Shown: positions 40,937-49,122 of the stretch, piece after piece | How positions within the stretch are numbered: the first letter of the stretch is position 1 | Layout of the letters: the number at the start of each line of letters is the position of its first letter | From: Bacteroidales bacterium UBA2287 | Lineage (GTDB): Bacteria > Bacteroidota > Bacteroidia > Bacteroidales > Tenuifilaceae | Direction: 5' to 3' | Assembly (NCBI GenBank): GCA_002345675.1 | Contig: DDWL01000033.1 | Coordinates: 1 to 51,105 of the forward strand | DNA length: 51,105 nt | Made by a program: the position numbers and the translations under genes | Notes under the pieces: generated by a model | Database searches by the model: none | What the model saw: only the letters and a program-made list of their open reading frames with translations | What the model was told of the DNA's origin: nothing

Positions 40937-41593
40937 TTAAAGGAAAATACCTAAGCTAACAATCCATTGTGGATTACGCTGATCGAATGAGCGCTCAACA
41001 CCACCAATTGTTACGCCGCTACCAAATTTACTCAAATTGCCTTCGTACTTTAGGTCGAGCATTGCAAACTTAAAAATGTCGACACCTACACAAACCTGGT
41101 AGCCAAACGTTGCCTTATTAAAGTCGCTTTTAACATTTGAAACCGTGAACCCATCAAAAGTTTCACTTTCGCTAATTATAAAACTGGCAACTGGACCAAC
41201 GCCAATACGAGCAGGACCAAATTTCCAGCCAGCAATAACTGGAATATCGAATTTATTGAACTTTTGATTCCGAATTGAACTTAAACTTGAGCCTCCTACT
41301 TGGTTATAAACGAATTCGCCCTGAGTTTGAGTAAAAAGTAGTTCTGGTTGTAACCAAAAGCCTACAATTTTAATTCGACCAAAAACTCCTACGTGAAAGC
41401 CAAGCTTTGCATTGCCCTGTTCAACCAGTAAGTTCATTGACCCTTCGCTTGTTTGAACTTGGCTCCACGTTGCCTCATCGAACTTAACGGACGATGAACT
41501 TACACCGCCTTTTAATCCATACTTGAAAAATTGTGCGTTAGCTGTTGTAGTGATTGCTACGAGTACTGCAAAAACAATTACAATCCGTTTCAT
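40937..41593 (-). CDS. Outer-membrane beta-barrel protein (PorT/OMP_b-brl-like)
   Basis: 218 residues. The signal peptide ends in TTANAQ. The mature start FFKYGLKGGVSSSSVKFDEA and later LGFHVGVFGRIKIVGFWLQP, ELLFTQTQGEFVYN, FDIPVIAGWKFGPARIGVGP and ATFGYQVCVGVDIFKFAMLD match the small barrel family annotated as porin family or PorT-like in Bacteroidota. The C-terminal strand ends SLGIFL. A specific role cannot be assigned; PorT itself belongs to type IX secretion, but many paralogues exist. Confidence 0.85.
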   Translation of the reverse strand: MKRIVIVFAVLVAITTTANAQFFKYGLKGGVSSSSVKFDEATWSQVQTSEGSMNLLVEQGNAKLGFHVGVFGRIKIVGFWLQPELLFTQTQGEFVYNQVGGSSLSSIRNQKFNKFDIPVIAGWKFGPARIGVGPVASFIISESETFDGFTVSNVKSDFNKATFGYQVCVGVDIFKFAMLDLKYEGNLSKFGSGVTIGGVERSFDQRNPQWIVSLGIFL

Positions 41594-41666
41594 TTTATTA
41601 AAATTTTAGGTTAAACAATATTTAAATTATTTGATTTTAAATCCAAACAAACACTGTGCCTACTAA

Positions 41667-43202
41667 CTAAAATAGGGGACTAAATAGACGCGCAACCGAC
41701 TCCTTAATGCTGTTTCGAAGTGGGCGCTTTGCCCATTCGGTTTTATAAATCAACTTGCTATGCTTTAAATCCTTTAAAAAGTTCTTTTCGAGTTCAGAGG
41801 TTAACTCGGTATCGTAAATCATTGCTAAAATTTCAAAATTATCCTCAAAGCTGCGTATATCCATATTTGCCGAACCAACGGTCGAAAAGTTTCCGTCAAT
41901 CATAAGTAGTTTGGAATGGTTAAAGCCTTTTTGGTACTGGTAAACCTTTATACCAGCTTCGAGCAGTTCCGAAATATACGACAACGAACTCCAGTAAACT
42001 ACAGTAGAATCGGACTTACCAGGGAGAAGTATTCGAACATCGAGTCCGCTCATCGAAGCTGTTTTTAGTGCTGTTAAAATGCTCTCGTTAGGAATAAAGT
42101 AAGGTGTTGCAATGTATATGTGCCTGCGAGCATGTGTTATGGCTGCAAAGTATGCCTGCATTATCGATGCCCAGTCGGAATCGGGGCCACTTGCCGTAAT
42201 TTGAAGGATATGCCTTTCCTTTATTTGGCTTTCGGGAAAAAGCTCATTGGTTTTCGAAATTGTTTTTCCTGTTTTAGGTTTATTTAGCCAGTTTTTAAAC
42301 TTAAAATACTTAGTCGATCTTGTTACCAACTTGCCACTAACAAAAAACCAATCTGAAAGAAAAAGTATTTGAAGTACATGCACTGCTTCCCCTTCAATTT
42401 TAAGCATTGTATCGAACCATGGACCAAGCTCATCGCTACCATAAATGTACCTGTCGGCAATGTTCATTCCGCCCATGTAGCCAATTTTTCCGTCGATAAC
42501 TACTATTTTACGATGGTTTCGATAGTTTGCTTTGCTTGTAAATAGCGGAAATTGAACCTTCATAAAGGGAAAAACTTCGACCCCAGAATTCTTTAGTTCA
42601 TTAACAAATCGTTTTGGTAAGCTCCAGCTACCCACATCGTCATAAATAAGTCGAACTTCTACTCCACTTTTTGCTTTAGCAATAAGAATATCCTTAATAG
42701 TATTACCAATCTTATCGTCGGAAACTATGTAAAACTGCATGTTAATACTTACAGTAGCGCTTTCGAGATCCTTTACTATCGAGTTAAAGGCTTTTTCACC
42801 AATTTGAATAATTTCAACCCTATTCATCTCGGTCAGAATGGCTTTACTATTGTTTAGTAGCAGAGTTATTATTGGAAGGTTACTAATAACTGTAGCATTT
42901 TGAAGACTTGCGTATTTTTTAAAGAGCCCCAATTGCCCCTTGCTAATGTTCTCAATTTGCTGAAGATCTCGTAATCCCTTACGACTAAAAATTTTTACTT
43001 TCCTGAAATTTTGACCAAAATAAACGTAAAAAATAAGTCCAATTAAGGGAAGTAAAAGTAAAATTAAAACCCAAGTGCTTGTTTTAAGCGGGTCGCGCTT
43101 TTCGTGAATAACCAAAACAACGGTTGATAAGACCGTGAAGACATAGATACCCAAAAAAATTAAGGTAAGATTCGAAGCAAAAAAATCTTTAATCGGCATC
43201 AT
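41667..43202 (-). CDS. cls: Cardiolipin synthase
   Basis: 511 residues (an in-frame second ATG at 43199 is an equally good start). Two N-terminal membrane helices form the PLDc_N segment (LIFLGIYVFTVLSTVVLVIH; TWVLILLLLPLIGLIFYVYF). Two phospholipase-D HKD motifs follow: HRKIVVIDGKIGYMGGMNIA and HSKLLMIDGNFSTVGSANMD, each H-x-K-x4-D, with RSFEDNFE after the second. Joins two phosphatidylglycerols into cardiolipin at the inner membrane. Monocistronic in appearance. Confidence 0.95.
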   Translation of the reverse strand: MMPIKDFFASNLTLIFLGIYVFTVLSTVVLVIHEKRDPLKTSTWVLILLLLPLIGLIFYVYFGQNFRKVKIFSRKGLRDLQQIENISKGQLGLFKKYASLQNATVISNLPIITLLLNNSKAILTEMNRVEIIQIGEKAFNSIVKDLESATVSINMQFYIVSDDKIGNTIKDILIAKAKSGVEVRLIYDDVGSWSLPKRFVNELKNSGVEVFPFMKVQFPLFTSKANYRNHRKIVVIDGKIGYMGGMNIADRYIYGSDELGPWFDTMLKIEGEAVHVLQILFLSDWFFVSGKLVTRSTKYFKFKNWLNKPKTGKTISKTNELFPESQIKERHILQITASGPDSDWASIMQAYFAAITHARRHIYIATPYFIPNESILTALKTASMSGLDVRILLPGKSDSTVVYWSSLSYISELLEAGIKVYQYQKGFNHSKLLMIDGNFSTVGSANMDIRSFEDNFEILAMIYDTELTSELEKNFLKDLKHSKLIYKTEWAKRPLRNSIKESVARLFSPLF

Positions 43203-43449
43203 AAGCTTTTTAATACTATAAACCCAATAATAATGATGGAAAGATAATAAATTTCGATTGTCTAATTTTATAAAATCCGAAAAGTTTTACTGCAATTTAA
43301 AAATCTTAATGTATCTTTAAATAAGCATATAATCCTAATTATCAAAACTATGAATTGCATTGACTCTTAAATTGAACATGTTTATAACGAACAAAATTAG
43401 TACCTGTTTAATGTATATTGAAAAAAAAGGTAAAAAAGTTAAAAAGGTA
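43203..43449. other. AT-rich intergenic stretch before the tRNA genes
   Basis: No gene or structured RNA was recognised. It lies between the divergent cls gene and the tRNA promoter. Confidence 0.5.
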
Positions 43450-43480
43450 TTGCACAAAAACTAAAAAAATGGTACTTTTG
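43450..43480 (+). promoter_or_regulatory. Promoter of the tRNA-Lys pair
   Basis: TTG (43450-43452), a 20-base spacer, then TACTTTTG (43473-43480), a full TAnnTTTG match about 80 bases before the first tRNA. Confidence 0.7.
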
Positions 43481-43560
43481 CATCGCTAATAAAAACGATA
43501 TACAAGTTTGAATTGTATATTTAAACAAAGGACTTGATGTCCTTTCTTTTTTTGAAGCCC

Positions 43561-43633
43561 GATTCAGTAGCTCAGTTGGTAGAGCACATCCCTTTTAAGG
43601 ATGGGGTCCTGGGTTCGAATCCCAGCTGGATCA
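43561..43633 (+). tRNA. tRNA-Lys (anticodon UUU), copy 1
   Basis: The acceptor stem GATTCAG pairs with CTGGATC. D-loop AGCTCAGTTGGTAGAGC and T-arm GGGTTCGAATCCC are canonical. The anticodon loop CTTTTAA sits between CATCC and GGATG, giving anticodon TTT. The terminal CCA is not encoded (the gene is followed by CAAGG). Confidence 0.97.
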
Positions 43634-43669
43634 CAAGGAAAGTAGTTCTTTAGTAAATTATTAAGTACC

Positions 43670-43742
43670 GATTCAGTAGCTCAGTTGGTAGAGCACATCC
43701 CTTTTAAGGATGGGGTCCTGGGTTCGAATCCCAGCTGGATCA
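43670..43742 (+). tRNA. tRNA-Lys (anticodon UUU), copy 2
   Basis: Identical in all 73 bases to copy 1, which ends 36 bases upstream. CCA is not encoded. A terminator follows directly, so both are expected on one transcript. Confidence 0.97.
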
Positions 43743-43746
43743 CAAG

Positions 43747-43781
43747 AAAAAAGGGCAACCCAAACGGATTACCCTTTTTTT
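43747..43781 (+). terminator. Terminator of the tRNA-Lys transcript
   Basis: AAAAAAGGG (43747-43755) pairs with CCCTTTTTT (43772-43780). The loop is long (16 bases), and the T-run marks the end. Confidence 0.75.
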
Positions 43782-43798
43782 ATTAGGTTTTATTCAGT

Positions 43799-44203
43799 CT
43801 ATAGCTCGTCCGATTCGATACAAACGTAGGGAATTTTCATTCCACTAAACTCAAAAAGTTCAATACCTGCTTCGCGCATCTCCTCGTCCTCTCTTTCGAA
43901 GCGCCACTCAACATTAATAGTTTTTGCGTATTGAGAAATACTTTGAATTTTCTGAAGCAACGAAATTAGATATTTATAAGTAGCTGAATTGAAGTATTTA
44001 AAGTACAAAACAACTTTAAATTCTTTGCCATAGCCATTGTTTGTTACCTCATTTTCAAATTCATCGAGCCATGCCATAACAGGTTCAAAGAATTTAGTTA
44101 CGTTTTCGGGATGGCAAATACCCTTTATGCTAAATAAACCCTCGGCTGAGTTTAAAATTACTTCGGGGGAATCTCTTCTGGCGCTAATTATAAGCTTATC
44201 CAT
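43799..44203 (-). CDS. SiaC/DUF1987 family regulatory phosphoprotein, copy 3 (divergent)
   Basis: 134 residues. It shares the family layout with its two upstream neighbours: an early substrate-like strand (SPEVILNSAEGLFSIKGICH, PENVTKFFEPVMAWLDEF), a central helix start, and an acidic C-terminal part (FEREDEEMREAGIELFEFSG). The central motif reads KYFNSATYKYLI where the neighbours have YFNTASSKMIL, so the region holding the phosphosite in the family has changed. In Pseudomonas, SiaC binds a diguanylate cyclase and is switched by phosphorylation; that role here is inferred only. Last of three tandem genes. Confidence 0.87.
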   Translation of the reverse strand: MDKLIISARRDSPEVILNSAEGLFSIKGICHPENVTKFFEPVMAWLDEFENEVTNNGYGKEFKVVLYFKYFNSATYKYLISLLQKIQSISQYAKTINVEWRFEREDEEMREAGIELFEFSGMKIPYVCIESDEL

Positions 44204-44225
44204 TTTTTTATTTTTTATATTTTGG

Positions 44226-44609
44226 TCAATCAGAAACCTTTGGAATAAAGGTAAACGGAATGTTTAATAATTCTGAAAACTCTTCACCAGCCTCCTCGAG
44301 TTCAACATCGTACTGAGGATATTTCCACATAACCGAAACTCTATTGCCATGCTTTTGAATCTCACGAATTTTCGAAAGAATTATGAGAATCATTTTGGAA
44401 GAAGCTGTATTAAAATACTCGAAATCGAGTGTTATAATGGTTTCAGGGTTTGGCTCTTGGATATAACGGTCGAACCATTCGATAATTGGTGAATAGAATA
44501 CTTTTACATCTTCGGGAAGCGATTTTCCTTCGATTAAAAAGATTCCTTTTTCCTTATCGAGTTCTACTTTGGGTGTTATTTCCGTGGCAAAGGCAGCGAA
44601 CGATTCCAT
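44226..44609 (-). CDS. SiaC/DUF1987 family regulatory phosphoprotein, copy 2
   Basis: 127 residues from the ATG at 44609 (MESFAAFATEITPKVELDKE); a start at 44618 would add three residues. Family features: GIFLIEGKSLPEDVKVFYSP, IIEWFDRYIQEPNPETIITL, and FEYFNTASSKMILIILSKIR, the segment that carries the phosphorylatable Ser/Thr in SiaC. Acidic tail (DVELEEAGEEFSELLNIPFT). It lies 35 bases after copy 1 and 22 before copy 3. No SiaA-type phosphatase, SiaB-type kinase or SiaD-type cyclase gene is in the window. Confidence 0.9.
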   Translation of the reverse strand: MESFAAFATEITPKVELDKEKGIFLIEGKSLPEDVKVFYSPIIEWFDRYIQEPNPETIITLDFEYFNTASSKMILIILSKIREIQKHGNRVSVMWKYPQYDVELEEAGEEFSELLNIPFTFIPKVSD

Positions 44610-44644
44610 TAAACACATTAATTTAATTAAAGAAAATGTTCAAC

Positions 44645-45031
44645 CTAATTTTCGGGTTGATAACAAATTAATTGAAAAGGAACTTCAACAATATCGGCGT
44701 AATCCTGACCAGCATCTTGCATATCCTCGTCATCCTCTTGATAGTACCACTCAATGGTTAGCTTATTACCATTTTCGTGAAGGGTTTTTATTAGTTCAAA
44801 TACTTCGAGAATCATTTTTGAGGATGCAGTATTGAAGTAATCCATTTTAACCTTAAGCAAGGTTTCTGGTTTAGGTTCCTCAATATACCCTTCGAGCCAT
44901 TTTATAACCGGATTGTAGAACTCTTTAACGTCTTCGGGAAGCGATTTTCCTGAGATATTGAATATTCCGGTTTGAGGATCTAAATGGATCTCAGGAGTTT
45001 CCTGTGAACCTTTTTTGATAAACACATCCAT
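44645..45031 (-). CDS. SiaC/DUF1987 family regulatory phosphoprotein, copy 1
   Basis: 128 residues, the first of the three tandem paralogues. Features: GIFNISGKSLPEDVKEFYNP, VIKWLEGYIEEPKPETLLKV, MDYFNTASSKMILEVFELIK (phosphosite segment), and the acidic EWYYQEDDEDMQDAGQDYAD. It is most like copy 2 and less like copy 3. Probably part of a small cytoplasmic signalling module acting by protein-protein contact. Which enzyme it controls is unknown. Confidence 0.9.
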   Translation of the reverse strand: MDVFIKKGSQETPEIHLDPQTGIFNISGKSLPEDVKEFYNPVIKWLEGYIEEPKPETLLKVKMDYFNTASSKMILEVFELIKTLHENGNKLTIEWYYQEDDEDMQDAGQDYADIVEVPFQLICYQPEN

Positions 45032-45190
45032 AGCTGGTGTTTTATTTAAATTTATACAATTATATTAAAAATGTAACTATGAACTGAAAGTTCAATAAAC
45101 AAATTTAAGTAATCTTAACCGATTATCAAAAGAGTTTTGACCATTGAATGAAAAAAAATAGTAGATACAGCAAAATTTAAGCTGTGCATT

Positions 45191-45682
45191 TTATACGAGG
45201 CTTGAAATCCATTTTAAAATTCGTTCTTCATTTTTTTTATGCTGATTCTCGAAATCGAGAATTAGTCCACAAAATTTACTCTCGCGAAGTGCTTTCGACG
45301 ACTCGAATTTATAGCCTTCGGTAGTGGTATAACCAATAACCTTTGCCCCAGCCGACTCAAACACTTCGGCAAGCAAGCCCACCGCATCGCCAAAGTTTTC
45401 GGGGTAGCGCACTTGGTCGCCATTTCCAAAAATTGCTACCTTAACCTTTTTTAGGTTTAGCTGCTCAATGGCAGGAATTAGTTCGTCCCAGTAGTTTGGC
45501 AACTCACCATCGAACCAAGTTGGGGCACCCAGCACTAAAAGGTCGTATGTTGATAAAACTTTAGTATCGAATTCTTCAACATTAATAGTGTCGAGGGTTT
45601 CCCATTTTGCAACTTTTTTAATTTCTTCGGCAACTTGCGATGTTTTTTTTGCGCTATGGCTATATACTAGTGCTACTTTCAT
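45191..45682 (-). CDS. Flavodoxin
   Basis: 163 residues, in the length range of flavodoxins. The FMN 60s and 90s loops are present (LVLGAPTWFDGELPNYWDEL; AIFGNGDQVRYPENFGDAVG), as is the GYTTTEGYKFESSKAL segment typical of bacterial FldA. The N-terminal phosphate loop is unusual: YSHSAKKTSQ instead of the common GSxTGNT pattern, without its glycine. It is an electron carrier of low potential; a likely use is with oxidoreductases such as those elsewhere in the window. It starts 20 bases before the E1 stop on the same strand, so it may be read with the dehydrogenase genes. Confidence 0.93.
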   Translation of the reverse strand: MKVALVYSHSAKKTSQVAEEIKKVAKWETLDTINVEEFDTKVLSTYDLLVLGAPTWFDGELPNYWDELIPAIEQLNLKKVKVAIFGNGDQVRYPENFGDAVGLLAEVFESAGAKVIGYTTTEGYKFESSKALRESKFCGLILDFENQHKKNEERILKWISSLV

Positions 45683-45702
45683 AATTTTTTCGTATTCAAA
45701 AT

Positions 45703-47757
45703 TTAAAACTTACCTAATCGCAATGCTGCGCTTAGAATTTTTTGTGTATTCGGCAGTATAGCCCCCTCGAGTATTCGATTAAACCCAACAGGTATAAACT
45801 CGGAGCCAACTCGCATTACTGGGGCATCGAGGTGTTCAAATGCCTTTTCGGCAATTATTGCGGCTATTTCGCCACCAAAGCCTGCAAAAAGTTTATCCTC
45901 GTGAACCACAAGAGCCTTGCTGGTTTTTTTAACCGAAGCAAGAATTGATTCCTCGTCGAGAGGTATTATCGATCGAATGTCGATTACTTCGGCGCTAATA
46001 CTATGTTCTTTCTGAAGTATTTCGGCTACCTCAAGGCACATATGGGTTGTGTTGCCATAGGTAATAATGGACAAATCGGAGCCAACCCTTCGAACCCTTG
46101 CTTTACCAAATGGAACCTCGAATTCGTCGGGAACAAAAGTTGCCGCTTTTGGCGCATTGTAAAGAGCCTTTGGCTCAAGAAAAAGAGTCATGCCTCTTGA
46201 ACGGATAGTGGTGCGAAGCAACCCCGCTGCATCGTCGGCAAACGATGGGTAAACAATTCGAACCCCAGGAATGGTTGCCAAAGCGCCCTCAATATTTTGC
46301 GAATGGTATAAACCTCCGCCAATGTATCCTCCGCTGGCAAGTCGAATGGTAATGTTAGGTACAAACTTACCGTTCGAACGCCAGTAATCGTGCGACGAAT
46401 CGACGTACTGCTCCATGGCTGGCCAAAAGTAATCGGCAAACTCGGCGCCTTCAACTACAATCCTAATTTTTTCCGAAAAACGGCTCATACCATTGGCTGT
46501 TCCTAAAATATAGTCCTCGGCAATGGGTCCATTAAAAACCCTTGCCTTGCCAAATTCCTGCTGCATTCCTTTGGTAACATTAAAAATTCCACCCTTTTCC
46601 TTATGAGCAACATCTTGCCCCCAAATGTAAGTATCAGGGTTAAGGCGAAATTCTTCTTTTAAAGTAGAATTTATTGCTTCAATAAGCTTTTTGGGTTCCC
46701 CCTTTAGGCTATGCTCGCCAGTTGGAAATTTCTGAGGAATATAGGGTTCAGGTACAATGAATTGATGAATCGATTCGGGTGTTGGATCGGGCGCAGCCAT
46801 TGCCTTTCGGTGTGCATCCTTAATTTCAGATTTAACGCGTTCGTCAATTGCTGCAATTTCGGCTTCGGTAAGGCGATTATAGCGAATGAGTATTCGGCGA
46901 AACTTAGCAAAAGGATCGGCCTGTTGAACGTACTCCAGCTCATTTTTATCGCGGTAAAGATCGTGACGGTCGGAGTTTGAATGCGAATGCATTCGAATAC
47001 AATTTGCCTGTACAATTGCAGGCATTTGGTTTTGAATTACCCATTCCTTTGCCTCCAGCATGGTGTTCATCGAGTCGAAAACATCCTTTCCGTTGCAATG
47101 GAAAATTTTAAGATTCTTAAATCCCGAAAAGTTATTAGCAACCTTTCTATTGGCCGTTTGGTCCTCTTTAGGTACCGAAATTCCGTAGCCATTATCCTGA
47201 AAAACGAATATAACGGGTAACTTCTCGTTCGATGCGCCATTAATTGCTTCGTAAACGTACCCTTCGGAAACCGACGATTCGCCCTGCGAACTAATTACTA
47301 CACCCTTTTGCTTATAGCGATTAAATGCCCTACCTACACCTGCTGCCTGCTGAGTATGGTTGCCAGTGCTACTCGACACGTTATGAATATTAAGCTCCGC
47401 TTTTGCAAAGTGGTTGCTCATATGGCGACCTCCACTCGATGGGTCGGTTGCTTTCGAAATGCCGTTCAAAATTATCTCCTCGGCTGTCATTCCTGCCGAA
47501 ACAGCAGTAAGCATATCGCGGTAGTATGGAAAAAGGTGATCGGTTTTTGAATCGAAAATTTGGCCTATTGCCAGCTGGATGCCATCGTGACCAGCATAGG
47601 GAGCATGATAACTCCAGCCAATGGCCTGTTTAAGGTAATTTGGTGCTCTCTCGTCGAGTGCACGGCCAAGAGCCATTAGGTGATACCATTTTTCGAGGGT
47701 TTCCTTTGGAGTTTGAATTATTCCAAAGGGTAAACTATTTCTTTTTACGTATACCAT
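45703..47757 (-). CDS. Branched-chain 2-oxoacid dehydrogenase E1, fused alpha and beta subunits
   Basis: 684 residues. The first ~340 form the alpha part: YHLMALGRALDERAPNYLKQ, and the TPP motif SQGESSVSEGYVYEAINGAS with FQDNGYGIS. Residues about 355-684 form the beta part: INSTLKEEFRLNPDTYIWGQ, RVFNGPIAEDYILGTANGMS, VVEGAEFADYFWPAMEQYVD, and the C-terminal transketolase-type domain (RVGSDLSIITYGN, EVIDIRSIIPLDEESI, VVHEDKLFAGFGGEIAA). In most bacteria these are two genes. It decarboxylates branched-chain 2-oxoacids (possibly pyruvate) and passes the acyl group to E2, encoded just upstream. Confidence 0.94.
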   Translation of the reverse strand: MVYVKRNSLPFGIIQTPKETLEKWYHLMALGRALDERAPNYLKQAIGWSYHAPYAGHDGIQLAIGQIFDSKTDHLFPYYRDMLTAVSAGMTAEEIILNGISKATDPSSGGRHMSNHFAKAELNIHNVSSSTGNHTQQAAGVGRAFNRYKQKGVVISSQGESSVSEGYVYEAINGASNEKLPVIFVFQDNGYGISVPKEDQTANRKVANNFSGFKNLKIFHCNGKDVFDSMNTMLEAKEWVIQNQMPAIVQANCIRMHSHSNSDRHDLYRDKNELEYVQQADPFAKFRRILIRYNRLTEAEIAAIDERVKSEIKDAHRKAMAAPDPTPESIHQFIVPEPYIPQKFPTGEHSLKGEPKKLIEAINSTLKEEFRLNPDTYIWGQDVAHKEKGGIFNVTKGMQQEFGKARVFNGPIAEDYILGTANGMSRFSEKIRIVVEGAEFADYFWPAMEQYVDSSHDYWRSNGKFVPNITIRLASGGYIGGGLYHSQNIEGALATIPGVRIVYPSFADDAAGLLRTTIRSRGMTLFLEPKALYNAPKAATFVPDEFEVPFGKARVRRVGSDLSIITYGNTTHMCLEVAEILQKEHSISAEVIDIRSIIPLDEESILASVKKTSKALVVHEDKLFAGFGGEIAAIIAEKAFEHLDAPVMRVGSEFIPVGFNRILEGAILPNTQKILSAALRLGKF

Positions 47758-47805
47758 GTCGATATAAAAATTTAAAAATTCTGTTTAAAATAATTGCTGA
47801 ATTAA

Positions 47806-49122
47806 CTACACCTCACGTGTTGTGTCGAATTGCTCAAGGTAATCGGCCACCCTGCGAAGGAATGCGCCACCAAGAGCGCCATCGACTATTCGATGGTCGT
47901 ACGAAAGGCTAAGGAACATTTTGTGCCGTGGCACAATTATATCGCCATACTCGGTTTCAACAACTGCTGGTTTTTTTTCGATGGTGCCAGTAGCCAAAAT
48001 GGCAACCTGAGGTTGAGCAATTATGGGAGTTCCCATAACATTTCGAAAAGTTCCGAAGTTTGTAATGGAGAAAGTTCCCTCCTGAATATCGTCGGGCGAA
48101 AGTTTGTTTGTGCGAGCTGCCTCGGCTAATCGATTAATTTCGAACGATAGTCCCGACATATTTAGCCTATCGGCATTACGAACAACCGGAACAATAAGGT
48201 TTCCGTCGGGTTTTGCTACCGCAATTCCAATGTTTACCTTGGCCTTAACAATAATTCGGTCGCCATCGACCGACGAGTTAACCAATGGAAAATCGCGTAG
48301 TGCGCGAGCCGCAGCCTCGGTAAAGGCAGGCATATAAGTCAACTTGGTTTTATACTTCTGTAGGTAAACCTCCTTCATTCGCTCACGCCACTTCACAAGG
48401 TTCGTAACGTCGGCCTCGACCATATTGGTTACATGTGGCGAAATTCGTTTCGACGATACCATATGCTCGGCAATAAGCTTACGCATACGATCCATTTCAA
48501 TAATTTCGTCGTTAGCACCAACCGATTGGCTTACTTTGTTTGGTTGAGTTCCAGTAACTAACGTGGGAGATTGAAATTGTGGTGTATTTTTTTTCTTCGA
48601 AATGAATTCGACAATATCCTGCTTACGCACCCTGCCATTTTCGCCTGTACCAGTAATGGTATCGAGTTCGGGTACTGTTAAACCCTCACTTTTGGCAATA
48701 CTGCGTACCAAGGGACTGTAAAAGCGAGTCGATTTGGGGGTTTCAACCTCTTCCTTCTGAGGTTTTACTTCCGCATGGGCAACCTTTTCTGTTTCACCTT
48801 TTACTTCCGCATGGGCAACCTTTTCTTTTTCAATCTTTATTTCCTCTTTAGCAATCTCGTTCTTCGCATCAGCAACAACCTCTCCCTCTTCGGTTTGAAT
48901 AATTGCAATAGTGTTTCCAACAGGAACTAAATCGTTGGTTTTAAAAAGAATTTTGGCAATAGTGCCAGCTACTGGCGAAGGTATTTCGGAGTCGACCTTA
49001 TCGGTGGCAATTTCTAACAAAACATCATCCTCGTTTATTGTATCGCCTTCTTTTACAAACCATTTGGTTATAGTTGCCTGTTCTATGCTTTCGCCCAATT
49101 TGGGCATTTTAAGTTCAAACAT
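47806..49122 (-). CDS. Dihydrolipoamide acyltransferase E2 of the 2-oxoacid dehydrogenase complex
   Basis: 438 residues from the ATG at 49122 (MFELKMPKLGESIEQATITK); the frame upstream to 49188 is not lipoyl-like. The lipoyl domain (1-80) has its attached lysine, K42, in EIATDKVDSEIPSP. A charged linker follows and contains EKVAHAEVK twice, then the peripheral-subunit-binding domain (FYSPLVRSIAKSEGLTVPEL, GTGENGRVRKQDI), and the catalytic domain with SYDHRIVDGALGGAFLRRVA. It lies 48 bases upstream of E1. No E3 (lipoamide dehydrogenase) gene is in the window. Confidence 0.94.
   Translation of the reverse strand: MFELKMPKLGESIEQATITKWFVKEGDTINEDDVLLEIATDKVDSEIPSPVAGTIAKILFKTNDLVPVGNTIAIIQTEEGEVVADAKNEIAKEEIKIEKEKVAHAEVKGETEKVAHAEVKPQKEEVETPKSTRFYSPLVRSIAKSEGLTVPELDTITGTGENGRVRKQDIVEFISKKKNTPQFQSPTLVTGTQPNKVSQSVGANDEIIEMDRMRKLIAEHMVSSKRISPHVTNMVEADVTNLVKWRERMKEVYLQKYKTKLTYMPAFTEAAARALRDFPLVNSSVDGDRIIVKAKVNIGIAVAKPDGNLIVPVVRNADRLNMSGLSFEINRLAEAARTNKLSPDDIQEGTFSITNFGTFRNVMGTPIIAQPQVAILATGTIEKKPAVVETEYGDIIVPRHKMFLSLSYDHRIVDGALGGAFLRRVADYLEQFDTTREV
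48763..48826. repeat. 36-bp tandem duplication inside the E2 linker
   Basis: The 28 bases at 48763-48790 recur exactly at 48799-48826, a period of 36 bases (12 codons). The duplication keeps the frame and doubles a flexible linker unit between the lipoyl and subunit-binding domains. Confidence 0.8.
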
